Notes: generated from the sequence alone by a model not told the origin. 29,902 nt of DNA from F23-D06 sp002392325 (GCA_946624065.1 CAMORT010000031.1:1-29902), one strand, 5' to 3'. Shown: positions 8,535 to 16,901, numbered from the stretch's first letter. Made by a program: numbers and translations.

Positions 8535-8705
8535 TTATTTGAGTTTCTTCTTCAATGTGTTCACAAATCTCTCATTGAATTCCTTGTTGATGGCGGCGGA
8601 GGTTGCATTCCAGTCGTCAACAATCTCCTTGGCATCCTTTTTCTCTTTGCCTTTCAAACTGCCGCTGTTGAGTTTGCGGACAGCTTCTTTTTTGCAACGA
8701 ATTTC
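8535..8705 (-). pseudogene. Coding remnant: 3' end of an unidentified lysine-rich protein
   Basis: Reading the minus strand, an open frame of about 56 codons runs from the stop of the C10 peptidase (TAG, 8708-8706) to a TAA at 8537-8535. It includes KKEAVRKLNSGSLKGKEKKD, then DDWNATSAAINKEFNERF, and ends NTLKKKLK. The composition looks like real protein, ending in a natural basic tail. There is no ATG or GTG, and only a weak internal TTG could start it. It is in phase with the peptidase, but the peptidase's sorting domain must be C-terminal, so a joined product is unlikely. I read it as the leftover 3' end of a gene displaced by insertion of the peptidase gene, or a very short gene with an unusual start. 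No family is recognised. Confidence 0.45.
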
Positions 8706-10127
8706 CTAAAGTTTAACGATTTTGACAGTCTCGATGCCTTTGTCGGAGACTATCTGCAATATGTAATTGCCGGCGTTGTATTCGGATAAATCCACAAAAA
8801 ACTCTTTTTCGCCCACACTTTTGCGGGAAAGCATTTTCCCGGACAAGTCAAAAATCTGAACTTCTGTTACCGGTTGCGTTTCAGCGCACACGCGCACACG
8901 GCCATGGGTAGGGTTGGGAAAGACTTTCACCTTGTCCTCCGTATGCTCCCCAATAGCTTCAGGTATTTCGGGGCCTCGGATGCCTATGATGATGGCATGG
9001 TTGCTGTTGAATCCGTATGAACTGCAGTTGGTTAGAGCATAGAAGCCGTTTTGCTGTCCGCTCCATCCCCAGTTGAAATGGAAAAAATTGTCGTCCTGGT
9101 AACCGTCACAAGTCCAAACATGCCCGCCATAATTTCCGCTCCCCCCGTACATGAAGGGGGCGCCTTCGTCGAGCTCGCTTTTCAGGTAATTGAGCCAGAC
9201 GCTGGAGGAAAGACTTCCACGCTCAATGTATTGTATAGTAGTGGGATAACGGAAATAATTGGATAGAGCGGATACAATGCGGTTGGAGTTGGCCACGCTT
9301 GTGGCCGGACCGTAATTCATGTTTACGGCGACCCCGCAATGATACAGCAGCGTGGCGATGGCTTCAACACAACTGTCTGGATGATAAGTGTTTGAAAGTC
9401 TTTCGGGCATGTTCTCGTAATGGTAGGTCGTAGCACCAAAGTTGGCCGAAAGGGTGCCATAATTGCAGTTGTAGGAATGGCTTCCCCTGCCAGTGGTGGG
9501 GAACTGCCAATAGCGCATCACTTGTCCCATGACAAGGGCGCCGCAACCTGCGGCAGCGTGCCCGCCATAAGCCGGATCGCCCGTCGCATCAGCGGGACAA
9601 AGGTCGTTGTAGTACTTGGTCTGGTTCCATCTGTTGTTGCCCAGCAACGGGGCAACCACCACATTGCCGTCCCCGTCTTTTGGCGCGAGTTCTTTCCCTG
9701 ACAGCAATGTTTCCCACTGCCGCCGAACAGATTCATCGCTATGTTGTTGTTCGTCAGTTATATGTTGAATGTCTTCCGTATATCCATTCAGGAAAAAACG
9801 GATGTGGTCGGGTATGTTTTCAGTGACAAAAGCCCCTTCATCGGAGAAAGCCAAAACAGGTTGAACCCGGTCGTCGCCCGCTACGATGACAAAGCCGTTG
9901 GGTTCGAAATTCACGACATAGTAGCTGGGAGCCGAACCGTCTTCGCCGCGGAGCGAAGGGGCGGTGTATGCGACAACGGGGTTTAAGGATTCGGAGGTGT
10001 GGTTATATTTCAGGGCAAAAAAATGGGTTGCGACCGCGCGAGCAGTGGTTGTGTCCACCGGTTTGGCGGACAAGGCGCCCGATAATATACTTATTAAAAA
10101 GAATAAAATGGAAAATTTCAATTTCAT
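8706..10127 (-). CDS. C10 family (streptopain-like) cysteine peptidase with T9SS sorting domain
   Basis: I chose the ATG at 10127, which starts the signal peptide MKLKFSILFFLISILSGALSA; the ATG at 10163 would add 12 unlikely residues. The 473-residue protein has an N-terminal Spi-like prodomain (about 22-130), then the papain-like C10 catalytic domain. The nucleophile is C195 in HAAAGCGALVMGQVMRYW, preceded by a Gln in RWNQTKYYNDLCP that probably forms the oxyanion hole. The catalytic His is H336 in YGGHVWTCDGY, and FHFNWGWSG follows. The C-terminus (about 400-473) is a type A T9SS sorting domain: VFPNPTHGRVRV and a terminal YILQIVSDKG...KIVKL. It should therefore be exported to the cell surface or medium, as with Prevotella interpain and Porphyromonas periodontain. 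All key residues are present. Confidence 0.95.
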   Translation of the reverse strand: MKLKFSILFFLISILSGALSAKPVDTTTARAVATHFFALKYNHTSESLNPVVAYTAPSLRGEDGSAPSYYVVNFEPNGFVIVAGDDRVQPVLAFSDEGAFVTENIPDHIRFFLNGYTEDIQHITDEQQHSDESVRRQWETLLSGKELAPKDGDGNVVVAPLLGNNRWNQTKYYNDLCPADATGDPAYGGHAAAGCGALVMGQVMRYWQFPTTGRGSHSYNCNYGTLSANFGATTYHYENMPERLSNTYHPDSCVEAIATLLYHCGVAVNMNYGPATSVANSNRIVSALSNYFRYPTTIQYIERGSLSSSVWLNYLKSELDEGAPFMYGGSGNYGGHVWTCDGYQDDNFFHFNWGWSGQQNGFYALTNCSSYGFNSNHAIIIGIRGPEIPEAIGEHTEDKVKVFPNPTHGRVRVCAETQPVTEVQIFDLSGKMLSRKSVGEKEFFVDLSEYNAGNYILQIVSDKGIETVKIVKL

Positions 10128-10210
10128 AATACGATGTTTTTTATAGGAAACGGTCTGATTCATAATATGTTGTGTTATTTCTTAAGTTTTTATACAACCA
10201 ATATATGATG

Positions 10211-10218
10211 CAAAAATA
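10211..10218 (-). promoter_or_regulatory. Bacteroidetes -7 box for the C10 peptidase
   Basis: The minus-strand bases are TATTTTTG, about 84 bp before the ATG at 10127. It lies in the 122-bp gap after hicB, indicating that the peptidase has its own promoter rather than read-through from the toxin-antitoxin genes. Confidence 0.5.
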
Positions 10219-10249
10219 TAAAAAGAAAAAGAGGCATTCTCTACCGTAC

Positions 10250-10651
10250 TTATACCAATGTCATATTTCGAAACGAACTGATAAAACGTGTAACGCCGTC
10301 TTGGATTTTTTGCACCGTTTTTGGAGATGGTTTGCGGTAACCTGTGACATAGTGGCTCAGTTGTTTGCAGTTGATGCCGGTGGCTTTTGACAAACCCGCA
10401 AGTGTGAAAGGCGAATATTTGAGGAAGGATATAGTGTCGAAAACATATTCGAAGTCCAAATTATCAAAATCAAAAATCTCGCCACGGTTAGCATATAATT
10501 TTTTCATTTCATCCTTGCTCTTTAGCAAATCTGCCTTGGCTTCGTCTAGGGTTTTGCCTTGCCCGAGCAGCATAAACCCCAAAGAATCGTCATCGGTGTA
10601 AATGTCAAAGTCCAGTTTCTTTCCGGTTTCTATGATCGTTTTAACTTTCAT
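10250..10651 (-). CDS. hicB: HicB-type antitoxin with C-terminal helix-turn-helix
   Basis: The 133-residue protein has an N-terminal HicB-like half (about 1-55: a beta strand starting VKTIIETGKKLDFDIY, and GFMLLGQGKTLDEAKADLL). Its C-terminal half is an XRE-like helix-turn-helix (about 75-125, SPFTLAGLSKATGINCKQLSHY). This is the usual antitoxin layout: the first half neutralises HicA and the second binds the operator. The gene starts 21 bp after the hicA stop on the same strand. Toxin-first order is typical of hicAB. The first half is somewhat diverged from textbook HicB, so the name rests partly on the neighbouring toxin. Confidence 0.85.
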   Translation of the reverse strand: MKVKTIIETGKKLDFDIYTDDDSLGFMLLGQGKTLDEAKADLLKSKDEMKKLYANRGEIFDFDNLDFEYVFDTISFLKYSPFTLAGLSKATGINCKQLSHYVTGYRKPSPKTVQKIQDGVTRFISSFRNMTLV

Positions 10652-10672
10652 GATAATCTCAATTATGTTGAT

Positions 10673-10858
10673 TTATAATTTGACACCTGCCTGTTTGCAT
10701 ATTTTCTCCAATGTCCCTTTCTTCACCTCTTCTGATTTATGGTGTCCCGTCTGAAATTTGTTGCCTGTAATGGGACTGTACCAAATGGGATGGTTGTTGT
10801 CTGCTATAGGATAACATCCTGCCTCCCTCAATTTCCTTTCTAATTCAGAATACTTCAT
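10673..10858 (-). CDS. hicA: HicA-type mRNA interferase toxin
   Basis: The 61-residue protein fits the YcfA/HicA family in size and pattern. It begins with a helix (MKYSELERKLREAGC), then a strand region with H23 in ADNNHPIWYSP, then GNKFQTGHHKSEEVKKGTL and a final helix with ICKQAGVKL. HicA toxins have a double-stranded-RNA-binding-like fold and cleave mRNA using a conserved His, probably H23 here. It is the first gene of a two-gene operon with hicB. A -7 promoter box is present 25 bp upstream. Confidence 0.9.
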   Translation of the reverse strand: MKYSELERKLREAGCYPIADNNHPIWYSPITGNKFQTGHHKSEEVKKGTLEKICKQAGVKL

Positions 10859-10882
10859 ATTAATACATTGTTTTCATCGCTG

Positions 10883-10890
10883 CAAAGATA
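10883..10890 (-). promoter_or_regulatory. Bacteroidetes -7 box for hicAB
   Basis: The minus-strand bases are TATCTTTG, about 25 bp before the hicA ATG. The 137-bp region 10859-10995 is a divergent intergenic space between hicA and the TonB-barrel gene. No equally good -7 box was found for the plus-strand gene. Confidence 0.6.
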
Positions 10891-10995
10891 GAAAAAAATC
10901 TAACAAAAATAGCTTTATATATAATATTTTATTTTTCTGGCCCTTTTTGCAATATAGTTCGTCTTATAATCGTTACATTATTTATTATTTTTTAA

Positions 10996-13464
10996 ATGAA
11001 TATTATGAAGAAATTTTTCTACATACTGATACTGCTTGCAATGGCGAACCTTTTGGTTGCCCAAAACCAATATACCATTACGGGCACCATGGTGGATTCG
11101 CTGAACAAGGAAAAGGTGATGTTCGCCACTATTGGTTTGCTTTCCCCGGACTCCACCGCGCAGATGGTGAGCCGCTCGCTGACCGACGCCCAAGGCAAGT
11201 TCCAGATGTCGAATGTGCCGGCAGGGGAGTATCGTTTCGTGGCCTCTTTGGTGGGCTATGAGATGCTCAATATCCCATTGATTGTGGGTGGGGGGAGCCG
11301 GACTATTGACATGGGGGACATTCCCATGCGCAAGACCAGCACCGATTTGGAAGAGGTGAAGATTATAGGGGAGAAACCGGTTTATATGGTGGATGGCGAG
11401 AAGACGCTTTACAATGTCTCGGAAGACCCCACTATTCAGTCGGGCTCCGCCGCTGATGCTTTGCAGAACGCTCCTGGTGTGGAGGTGGATGTGGAAGGCA
11501 ATGTGACGCTGCGTGGCGTCTCCTCCGTGGAGATCTGGATCAATAACAAGCCCTCCAATATGAATGCCGAGGCGCTCAAGCAGTTTATCCAGCAGATGCC
11601 CGCAGGCAGCATTGAGAAGATTGAGGTCATCACCAATCCGTCGGCCCGTTACAGCGCACAGGGTAATGGCGGCATCATCAATATCATCACAACCTCCAAA
11701 ATCAAGAAAAACAGCTTCTTGAGTTTTGGTGTGCGCGGTTCCTCCACACCCGAAATCACTCCCTTCATCTCCTATGTCTATGCCAACGAGAAATTCTCCA
11801 TCAGTACTTATTTCCATTATTCCTATAGCATCAATAAAAACAAGAGTGAATCGTTTCGCACCATATTGACGGACGAGGGCGACACATCAACCACTACCCA
11901 CAGCATCAACCAGTTCCGACAATTCAGTCACGATTTTGGCCTTTACATCAACGGTTCCTACACCCCCGATACGATGAACAGTCTGTATTTCTGGGCGGGT
12001 GGTTATCCCGGTTTTGGCGGCTATACCTACTGGGATTCCACCTACCATCAGGAATACATCTATAATCCAAGCAACCGATCCTACTTCAACAACCAGGAAC
12101 AAAGCATTTTAGGAGGTGGCGGTTATGGCGGGATGTGGTACGAGCACAAGTTCAACAGCAAAGGGCATAAAATCAGCGTGGATATGAGTTTTTGGACATG
12201 GGGCAGAAAACAAACCGGAGACGCATCACGCGACTACTTTTATTTGGATCATTTGGACAAGAAGCAAAAACAGCAAAACCGATACCGGTCGTTTGGCCTG
12301 GACGCTTCATTGGACTATACCATTCCATATCACAAGGATGGGGAGATAGAAATAGGTGTGTCGGGAGACTATGATCCCCGCTTGAATTATCAGCGTTATG
12401 ACACATTGGTGTTCTCCACCGGCGAATATGTGCTGGATGAGATCCGTTTTAAGGATGTGCGCAGTCGTGACGGAAGTTTTGACGCCTACGCCACCTTGCA
12501 GCATCGCTTTGGCGGTTTCACCCTCAAGGGCGGCCTGCGCACCGAGTATGAAATCTACAATCTGAATGTGCTCAATGCTCCTGAATATAGTGTACACAAG
12601 GGCTATTGGGGGCTTTACCCCTCCCTCCATTTAAGTTACCGCACCAAGAATATGCACAACTTCAAGCTCAGCTACACCCGCCGTGTGAACAACCCCGACG
12701 GTGATGATTTGTGCACCTTTATCGATTACGGCGAGGATGGCTACAGTACAGGAAATCCTGATTTGCGGCAGACTTTCACTAATTCCATTGAGGCGGGATG
12801 GACTAAGTACATCAACAAGTTCGGTAACATCGGCCTCAACGCCTGGTTCAAGAACAGCAAGGATGAGTTCAGTTCGCAGTCGGATGTGGCCTACAGTCCC
12901 TTCTTCGGGCGTTATGTCACCTACACCATGCCGGTCAATGCGGGCAAGTCGCTCAACACCGGTGCGGAATTGAATGTGATGTACCGGCTCAAGGCCTTCA
13001 TGAGCATCCGCTTCTATGCCAACCTGTACTATATGAAATCCTCGTTCCAGTTCCGCAAAGAGGAAACGCCCTATACGGTGGATAATTTAGGGTACAGTTT
13101 CCGGTTGAATTTTTGGGCCAAGATGTGGAATGTGTTGGAGGTGAACGCTTCGGCCAATTACAGTTCCAAGAGTGTGAGCATGTTCACGGTCACGCGTCCG
13201 CGCTACAGCATTGACGCCGGATTGCGCGCGGAGTTCTGGAAGCGCCGTATCTCCATCCATCTGGATGTACACGACATCTTCAACTGGAACAAGATGGGCA
13301 CCGACATCAACAATCCTTATTATACATCGAACAGCACCACTTGGAGCAGTTGGATGGGCCGCAGCATTCGTGGCGGCATCACCTTCAAGTTCGGCAAGAT
13401 GGAGCTGGAGGGCGCACAGGCACAAGCCCAGGGAGGTCAAGGCGGCCAAGGGATGGGGATGTAA
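10996..13464 (+). CDS. TonB-receptor-like outer-membrane beta-barrel protein
   Basis: The 822-residue protein starts with a signal peptide (MKKFFYILILLAMANLLVAQ, after an ATG at 10996 or 11005). A carboxypeptidase-regulatory-like beta-sandwich follows (about 25-105, TITGTMVDSLNKEKVMFATI and GKFQMSNVPAGEYRF). The plug-like domain covers about 115-230, with APGVEVDVEGNVTLRGV and IEKIEVITNPSARY, which lead into GNGGIINIIT. The remainder is a beta barrel of the OMP_b-brl_3 type. It probably imports a ligand across the outer membrane using TonB energy, though a SusD partner is absent here and the substrate is unknown. The last strand is FKFGKMELE, and an unusual Gln/Gly/Met-rich tail of about 17 residues extends beyond it. 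The gene lies between two toxin-antitoxin pairs. Confidence 0.9.
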   Translation: MNIMKKFFYILILLAMANLLVAQNQYTITGTMVDSLNKEKVMFATIGLLSPDSTAQMVSRSLTDAQGKFQMSNVPAGEYRFVASLVGYEMLNIPLIVGGGSRTIDMGDIPMRKTSTDLEEVKIIGEKPVYMVDGEKTLYNVSEDPTIQSGSAADALQNAPGVEVDVEGNVTLRGVSSVEIWINNKPSNMNAEALKQFIQQMPAGSIEKIEVITNPSARYSAQGNGGIINIITTSKIKKNSFLSFGVRGSSTPEITPFISYVYANEKFSISTYFHYSYSINKNKSESFRTILTDEGDTSTTTHSINQFRQFSHDFGLYINGSYTPDTMNSLYFWAGGYPGFGGYTYWDSTYHQEYIYNPSNRSYFNNQEQSILGGGGYGGMWYEHKFNSKGHKISVDMSFWTWGRKQTGDASRDYFYLDHLDKKQKQQNRYRSFGLDASLDYTIPYHKDGEIEIGVSGDYDPRLNYQRYDTLVFSTGEYVLDEIRFKDVRSRDGSFDAYATLQHRFGGFTLKGGLRTEYEIYNLNVLNAPEYSVHKGYWGLYPSLHLSYRTKNMHNFKLSYTRRVNNPDGDDLCTFIDYGEDGYSTGNPDLRQTFTNSIEAGWTKYINKFGNIGLNAWFKNSKDEFSSQSDVAYSPFFGRYVTYTMPVNAGKSLNTGAELNVMYRLKAFMSIRFYANLYYMKSSFQFRKEETPYTVDNLGYSFRLNFWAKMWNVLEVNASANYSSKSVSMFTVTRPRYSIDAGLRAEFWKRRISIHLDVHDIFNWNKMGTDINNPYYTSNSTTWSSWMGRSIRGGITFKFGKMELEGAQAQAQGGQGGQGMGM

Positions 13465-13513
13465 TGTAAAGAATCTTCTTCTATGAAGTGTGGTTTAAAA
13501 ACAGAAAAATTCA

Positions 13514-13521
13514 TATCTTTG
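13514..13521 (+). promoter_or_regulatory. Bacteroidetes -7 box for the RelE/ParE toxin-antitoxin operon
   Basis: The bases are TATCTTTG, 21 bp before the antitoxin ATG at 13542. It lies inside a longer open frame starting at 13488, which argues that the true start is 13542. Confidence 0.65.
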
Positions 13522-13534
13522 CACCCTTAAAAAA
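13514..13534 (+). repeat. 21-bp direct repeat, copy 1 (promoter-overlapping)
   Basis: The stretch tatctttgcacccttaaaaa plus one further a is identical to 14110-14130. This copy carries the antitoxin promoter and the second carries the ppdK promoter. Confidence 0.95.
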
Positions 13535-13541
13535 AGCTACC

Positions 13542-13742
13542 ATGACAAAAAAATACAAAGAAAAAGAGCCTAATATTGCAACAGCGGAAGAACCTGCTGT
13601 TGTTTACAACACCGCGCAAAAAAAAACAACCAAGACTGAAAACAATGATATCCCATTGGGTTACATGAGTCTTGAGAGATTTGGTGAAATTTTCCATCAG
13701 AAACTTGATGATTGTTATGAAAATTTATCAAGTGGTTGTTAG
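13542..13742 (+). CDS. Putative antitoxin of the RelE/ParE module
   Basis: This 66-residue protein has a charged, disordered-looking first half (MTKKYKEKEP..., many Lys/Thr/Glu). A short helical C-terminus follows, with GYMSLERFGEIFHQKLDDCY. Its last 26 bp overlap the start of the toxin gene, the typical arrangement of a small type II toxin-antitoxin pair with translational coupling. I assign the antitoxin role from this context, since the sequence itself matches no family I can name. The flexible part would be expected to wrap the toxin. The start at 13542 is chosen over 13488 because of the promoter position. Confidence 0.7.
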   Translation: MTKKYKEKEPNIATAEEPAVVYNTAQKKTTKTENNDIPLGYMSLERFGEIFHQKLDDCYENLSSGC

Positions 13743-14022
13743 TGACGAGGTGCTGTCGGAACTTGACAATATTTCCACATATGTAGCCAGTCTCTATCGT
13801 CAAGATAGTGGTCATAAGTATGTTAACAGGATTTTAGGGAAATTGGCATCCCTATGCTTTGCAGCAGAGGCATATCCTATAAGTTCATACTCCGTAGCGA
13901 AAAAATCACATTCGAAAGCTCGCACCATGTCCATAATCAATCATCGATGGACAGTGATCTTTCACATTGACAGAAATCTGGTAATGATAGATTGCATTAT
14001 ACCTTCAAAGATGATCCGGTAG
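13717..14022 (+). CDS. RelE/ParE superfamily toxin
   Basis: Starting at the ATG at 13717 gives 101 residues. An in-frame ATG at 13672 would lie deeper inside the antitoxin gene and is less likely. The pattern fits the RelE/ParE fold: a first strand MKIYQVVVSDEV, long helices (LSELDNISTYVASLYRQDSG and the following HKYVNRILGKLASLCF), then strands around SKARTMSIINHRWTVIFHID and the final LVMIDCIIPSKMIR. Toxins of this fold either cleave ribosome-bound mRNA or inhibit gyrase. Which activity applies cannot be decided here. It overlaps the antitoxin gene by 26 bp. Confidence 0.85.
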   Translation: MKIYQVVVSDEVLSELDNISTYVASLYRQDSGHKYVNRILGKLASLCFAAEAYPISSYSVAKKSHSKARTMSIINHRWTVIFHIDRNLVMIDCIIPSKMIR

Positions 14023-14109
14023 CGCTTTCGAAAGATTTCAACTGACTACAGTTGTTGTCGGTTGTCATTTTTTCATTGTACATTGGTGCTGCTTCAAAGA
14101 ATATTTTAG

Positions 14110-14117
14110 TATCTTTG
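14110..14117 (+). promoter_or_regulatory. Bacteroidetes -7 box for ppdK
   Basis: The bases are TATCTTTG, 47 bp before the ppdK ATG at 14164. It is part of the second copy of the 21-bp direct repeat, whose first copy drives the toxin-antitoxin operon. Confidence 0.65.
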
Positions 14118-14130
14118 CACCCTTAAAAAA
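14110..14130 (+). repeat. 21-bp direct repeat, copy 2 (promoter-overlapping)
   Basis: Identical over 21 bases to 13514-13534, with 596 bp between corresponding positions. The interval contains the whole RelE/ParE toxin-antitoxin pair. Confidence 0.95.
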
Positions 14131-14163
14131 TGAAACCCTAATTATTAACTTAAAACATTGAAT

Positions 14164-16881
14164 ATGAGCAACGTTAAGTACGTTTATACCTTTGGGGGAA
14201 AGACCGCTGAGGGTAAAGCTGACATGAAAAACCTGCTGGGTGGCAAGGGTGCCAACCTCGCTGAAATGTGTCTTTTGGGCCTTCCCGTTCCCGCCGGTTT
14301 GACCATCACCACAGAATGCTGCACCGCCTATTATGCCAACAATTGCCAACTGCCCGCTGGCCTCATGGATGAGGTTTGGGCTGGTATGAAGAATGTGGAG
14401 AACATTATGGGCCTCAAATACGACGACGCCGAGAATCCTCTGCTCGTCTCCTGCCGCTCCGGCGCACGCAGCTCCATGCCCGGCATGATGGACACCGTAC
14501 TTAACATCGGTCTCAGCTCCAAAACGCTCCCTGGCCTCATCAAGAAAACCAACAACCCGCGCTTCGTCTATGACTCCTATCGTCGTCTCATCATGATGTA
14601 CGCCGATGTGGTGATGGAGAAGGCTGAGGGCATTGAACCCGCTGACGGCAAGGGCATCCGCAAGATTTTGGATGACATGCTAGACGAGTTCAAATCCATG
14701 AAGGGTTACAAGAGCGACACCGAGATTACCGCTGAAGAACTGCTGAAACTCGCCGACGCTTTCAAGGCGAAAATCAAAGAGGTGCTCGGCACTGAGTTTC
14801 CGGATGACGCTAAGGCCCAACTCGAAGGCGGTATCAAGGCCGTGTTCAAGAGCTGGAACGGCAAGAAAGCCATCTCCTACCGTCGCATTGAAGGCATTCC
14901 CGATGATTGGGGTACTGCAGTGAATGTGCAAGCCATGGTGTTCGGCAACATGGGTGACAACTCCGCCACTGGTGTGGCTTTCACCCGTAACCCCGCCACC
15001 GGCGACAACCAGTTCTACGGCGAATGGCTGATCAACGCGCAAGGCGAGGATGTGGTGGCCGGTATCCGTACCCCCAACCCGCTGAACGATGAGACCAAGA
15101 ACGAGCAGAACAAGATGATGCACTCCATGCAGGAGCTGATGCCGGAGACTTATAAAGAGCTTTGCGACATCCGCGAAATTCTGGAGAAAAACTATCATGA
15201 TATGTTGGACGTGGAGTTCACCATCCAAGAAGGTAAACTCTATATGTTGCAATGTCGCGTGGGTAAACGTACTGGTGTGGCTGCTCTGACCATGGCATTG
15301 GATATGTTGCACGAAGGCCTTATTGACGAGAAAGAAGTGGTGATGCGTCTTACACCCGCCCAACTCGACGAGCTGCTGCACCCGATTCTGGATGCCGCCG
15401 ACGAGAAGAAACACACCGTTATCGCCAAAGGTCTGCCCGCAGGTCCTGGCGGTGCCGTGGGTGTTATCGCTCTGGACAGCGAGACTTCCAAAGCTTATAC
15501 GGAGAAGAAAATCAAGAACATCCTCGTTCGTGAGGAAACCAATCCCGAAGATGTGGAGGGTATGCGTTCCGCAACCGGTATCCTGACCGCCCGTGGCGGT
15601 ATGACCTCTCACGCCGCTCTCGTGGCCCGTGGTTGGGGTAAGTGCTGTATCGTGGGTTGTGATGCCGTGAAAATCGACATGAACACCCGCACCGTTACCA
15701 TCGCCGGCCAAACCTTCAAAGAGGGTGACCTGTTGAGTTTGAACGGCTCCAAAGGTTGGGTTTATGCTGAGGAAGTGAAGATGATTGACGCTACTGAAAA
15801 TCCTTTGTTCCAAGAGTTTATGAAACTCGTGGACAAATACCGCACCATGGGTGTGCGCACCAACGCTGATAACCCGGAAGATGCACAGAACGCCATCAAC
15901 TTCGGCGCTGAAGGTATCGGTCTGTTCCGTATCGAGCACATGTTCTACGGCAAGAACAGCGAGAAACCGTTGGAGAAACTGCGTAACATGATATTGGCCA
16001 ACACGCGTGAAGAGCGCGTAGCCGCCCTCGACGAACTGGAACCTTATATCAAGGAAGCCGCCAAAGGAACGTTGAAGGTGATGGATGGCAAACCGCTTAC
16101 ATTCCGTTTGATGGACCCCCCGTTGCATGAGTTCGCCCCGCAAGGTGAGGAAAAAATGAAAGAGGCGGCCAAACGTCTTGGCATCAGTTACGAGGATGTC
16201 AAGAAGCGTGTCGAGTCGCTCCATGAGGTGAACCCGATGATGGGGTTGCGCGGTGTGCGTCTTGGCATTATCTATCCCGAAATCACCCGCGTCCAGTTCC
16301 GTGCACTCTTCAGTGCCACCGTCGAGCTGATGAAAGAGGGTATGCACCCGATGTTGGAAATCATGGTTCCGCTGACGATCAACGCCGCCGAACTCCGCAA
16401 CCAGAAATCCATTGCCAATGCGGTGAAGGAGGAGGTGGAGTCCAAGTATGGTGTCCAGTTCGAGTACAAGTTCGGTACGATGATCGAGATCCCGCGCGCT
16501 GCGTTGGTGGCCAACCAGATAGCCGAAGTTGCCGAGTTCTTCTCTTTCGGCACCAACGACCTTACACAGATGACCTTCGGATTCTCCCGTGATGATGTGA
16601 ACGCTATTGTTAAGACATACGTCGATGAGAAGATTATTCCCGCCGATCCGTTCAACTCTTTTGATGCGGAATGTGTGGGTGAGCTTGTACAAATCGGTGT
16701 CAAGCGGGGACGTTCCACTCGCGAGAACCTCAAATGCGGTGTGTGCGGAGAGCACGGTGGCGATCCTACCGCAGCCGAGTTCTTCTACAAGGCTGGCATG
16801 AATTATGTGTCCTGTTCGCCGTTCCGCGTTCCGGTGGCCCGTTTGGCAGCCGCCCAGGCCGCAATCAAGAATGAAAGATAA
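14164..16881 (+). CDS. ppdK: Pyruvate, phosphate dikinase
   Basis: The enzyme interconverts pyruvate, ATP and phosphate with phosphoenolpyruvate, AMP and pyrophosphate. In anaerobic Bacteroidota it often runs glycolytically. I use the ATG at 14164 (MSNVKYVYTFGGKTAEGKAD), giving 905 residues; a TTG two codons earlier is also open. The N-terminal ATP-binding domain contains NLLGGKGANLAEMCLLGLPV and SCRSGARSSMPGMMDTVLN. The phospho-histidine is H483 in GGMTSHAALVARGWG. The C-terminal TIM-barrel includes the catalytic Cys C861 in CGVCGEHGGDP and the SFGTNDLTQMTFGFSRDD segment. The spacing between His and Cys fits the Clostridium symbiosum enzyme (455 and 831). The gene is full length, monocistronic in appearance, and ends at a strong terminator. 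Confidence 0.98.
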   Translation: MSNVKYVYTFGGKTAEGKADMKNLLGGKGANLAEMCLLGLPVPAGLTITTECCTAYYANNCQLPAGLMDEVWAGMKNVENIMGLKYDDAENPLLVSCRSGARSSMPGMMDTVLNIGLSSKTLPGLIKKTNNPRFVYDSYRRLIMMYADVVMEKAEGIEPADGKGIRKILDDMLDEFKSMKGYKSDTEITAEELLKLADAFKAKIKEVLGTEFPDDAKAQLEGGIKAVFKSWNGKKAISYRRIEGIPDDWGTAVNVQAMVFGNMGDNSATGVAFTRNPATGDNQFYGEWLINAQGEDVVAGIRTPNPLNDETKNEQNKMMHSMQELMPETYKELCDIREILEKNYHDMLDVEFTIQEGKLYMLQCRVGKRTGVAALTMALDMLHEGLIDEKEVVMRLTPAQLDELLHPILDAADEKKHTVIAKGLPAGPGGAVGVIALDSETSKAYTEKKIKNILVREETNPEDVEGMRSATGILTARGGMTSHAALVARGWGKCCIVGCDAVKIDMNTRTVTIAGQTFKEGDLLSLNGSKGWVYAEEVKMIDATENPLFQEFMKLVDKYRTMGVRTNADNPEDAQNAINFGAEGIGLFRIEHMFYGKNSEKPLEKLRNMILANTREERVAALDELEPYIKEAAKGTLKVMDGKPLTFRLMDPPLHEFAPQGEEKMKEAAKRLGISYEDVKKRVESLHEVNPMMGLRGVRLGIIYPEITRVQFRALFSATVELMKEGMHPMLEIMVPLTINAAELRNQKSIANAVKEEVESKYGVQFEYKFGTMIEIPRAALVANQIAEVAEFFSFGTNDLTQMTFGFSRDDVNAIVKTYVDEKIIPADPFNSFDAECVGELVQIGVKRGRSTRENLKCGVCGEHGGDPTAAEFFYKAGMNYVSCSPFRVPVARLAAAQAAIKNER

Positions 16882-16901
16882 TCGATTAGAGATTAGCTGA
16901 T

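Noticed and set aside
8706..8708. TAG recoding or read-through as a general feature (in-phase frames after TAG at 8706 and 23949)
   Set aside because: In both cases the T9SS sorting domain must be C-terminal, and in-phase placement has a one in three chance, so reassignment of TAG is not supported. The sensor kinase also stops normally at TAG.
14039..14054. Hairpin caactg/cagttg after the RelE/ParE toxin as a terminator
   Set aside because: The stem is only 6 bp and no T run follows directly, so it was not called.
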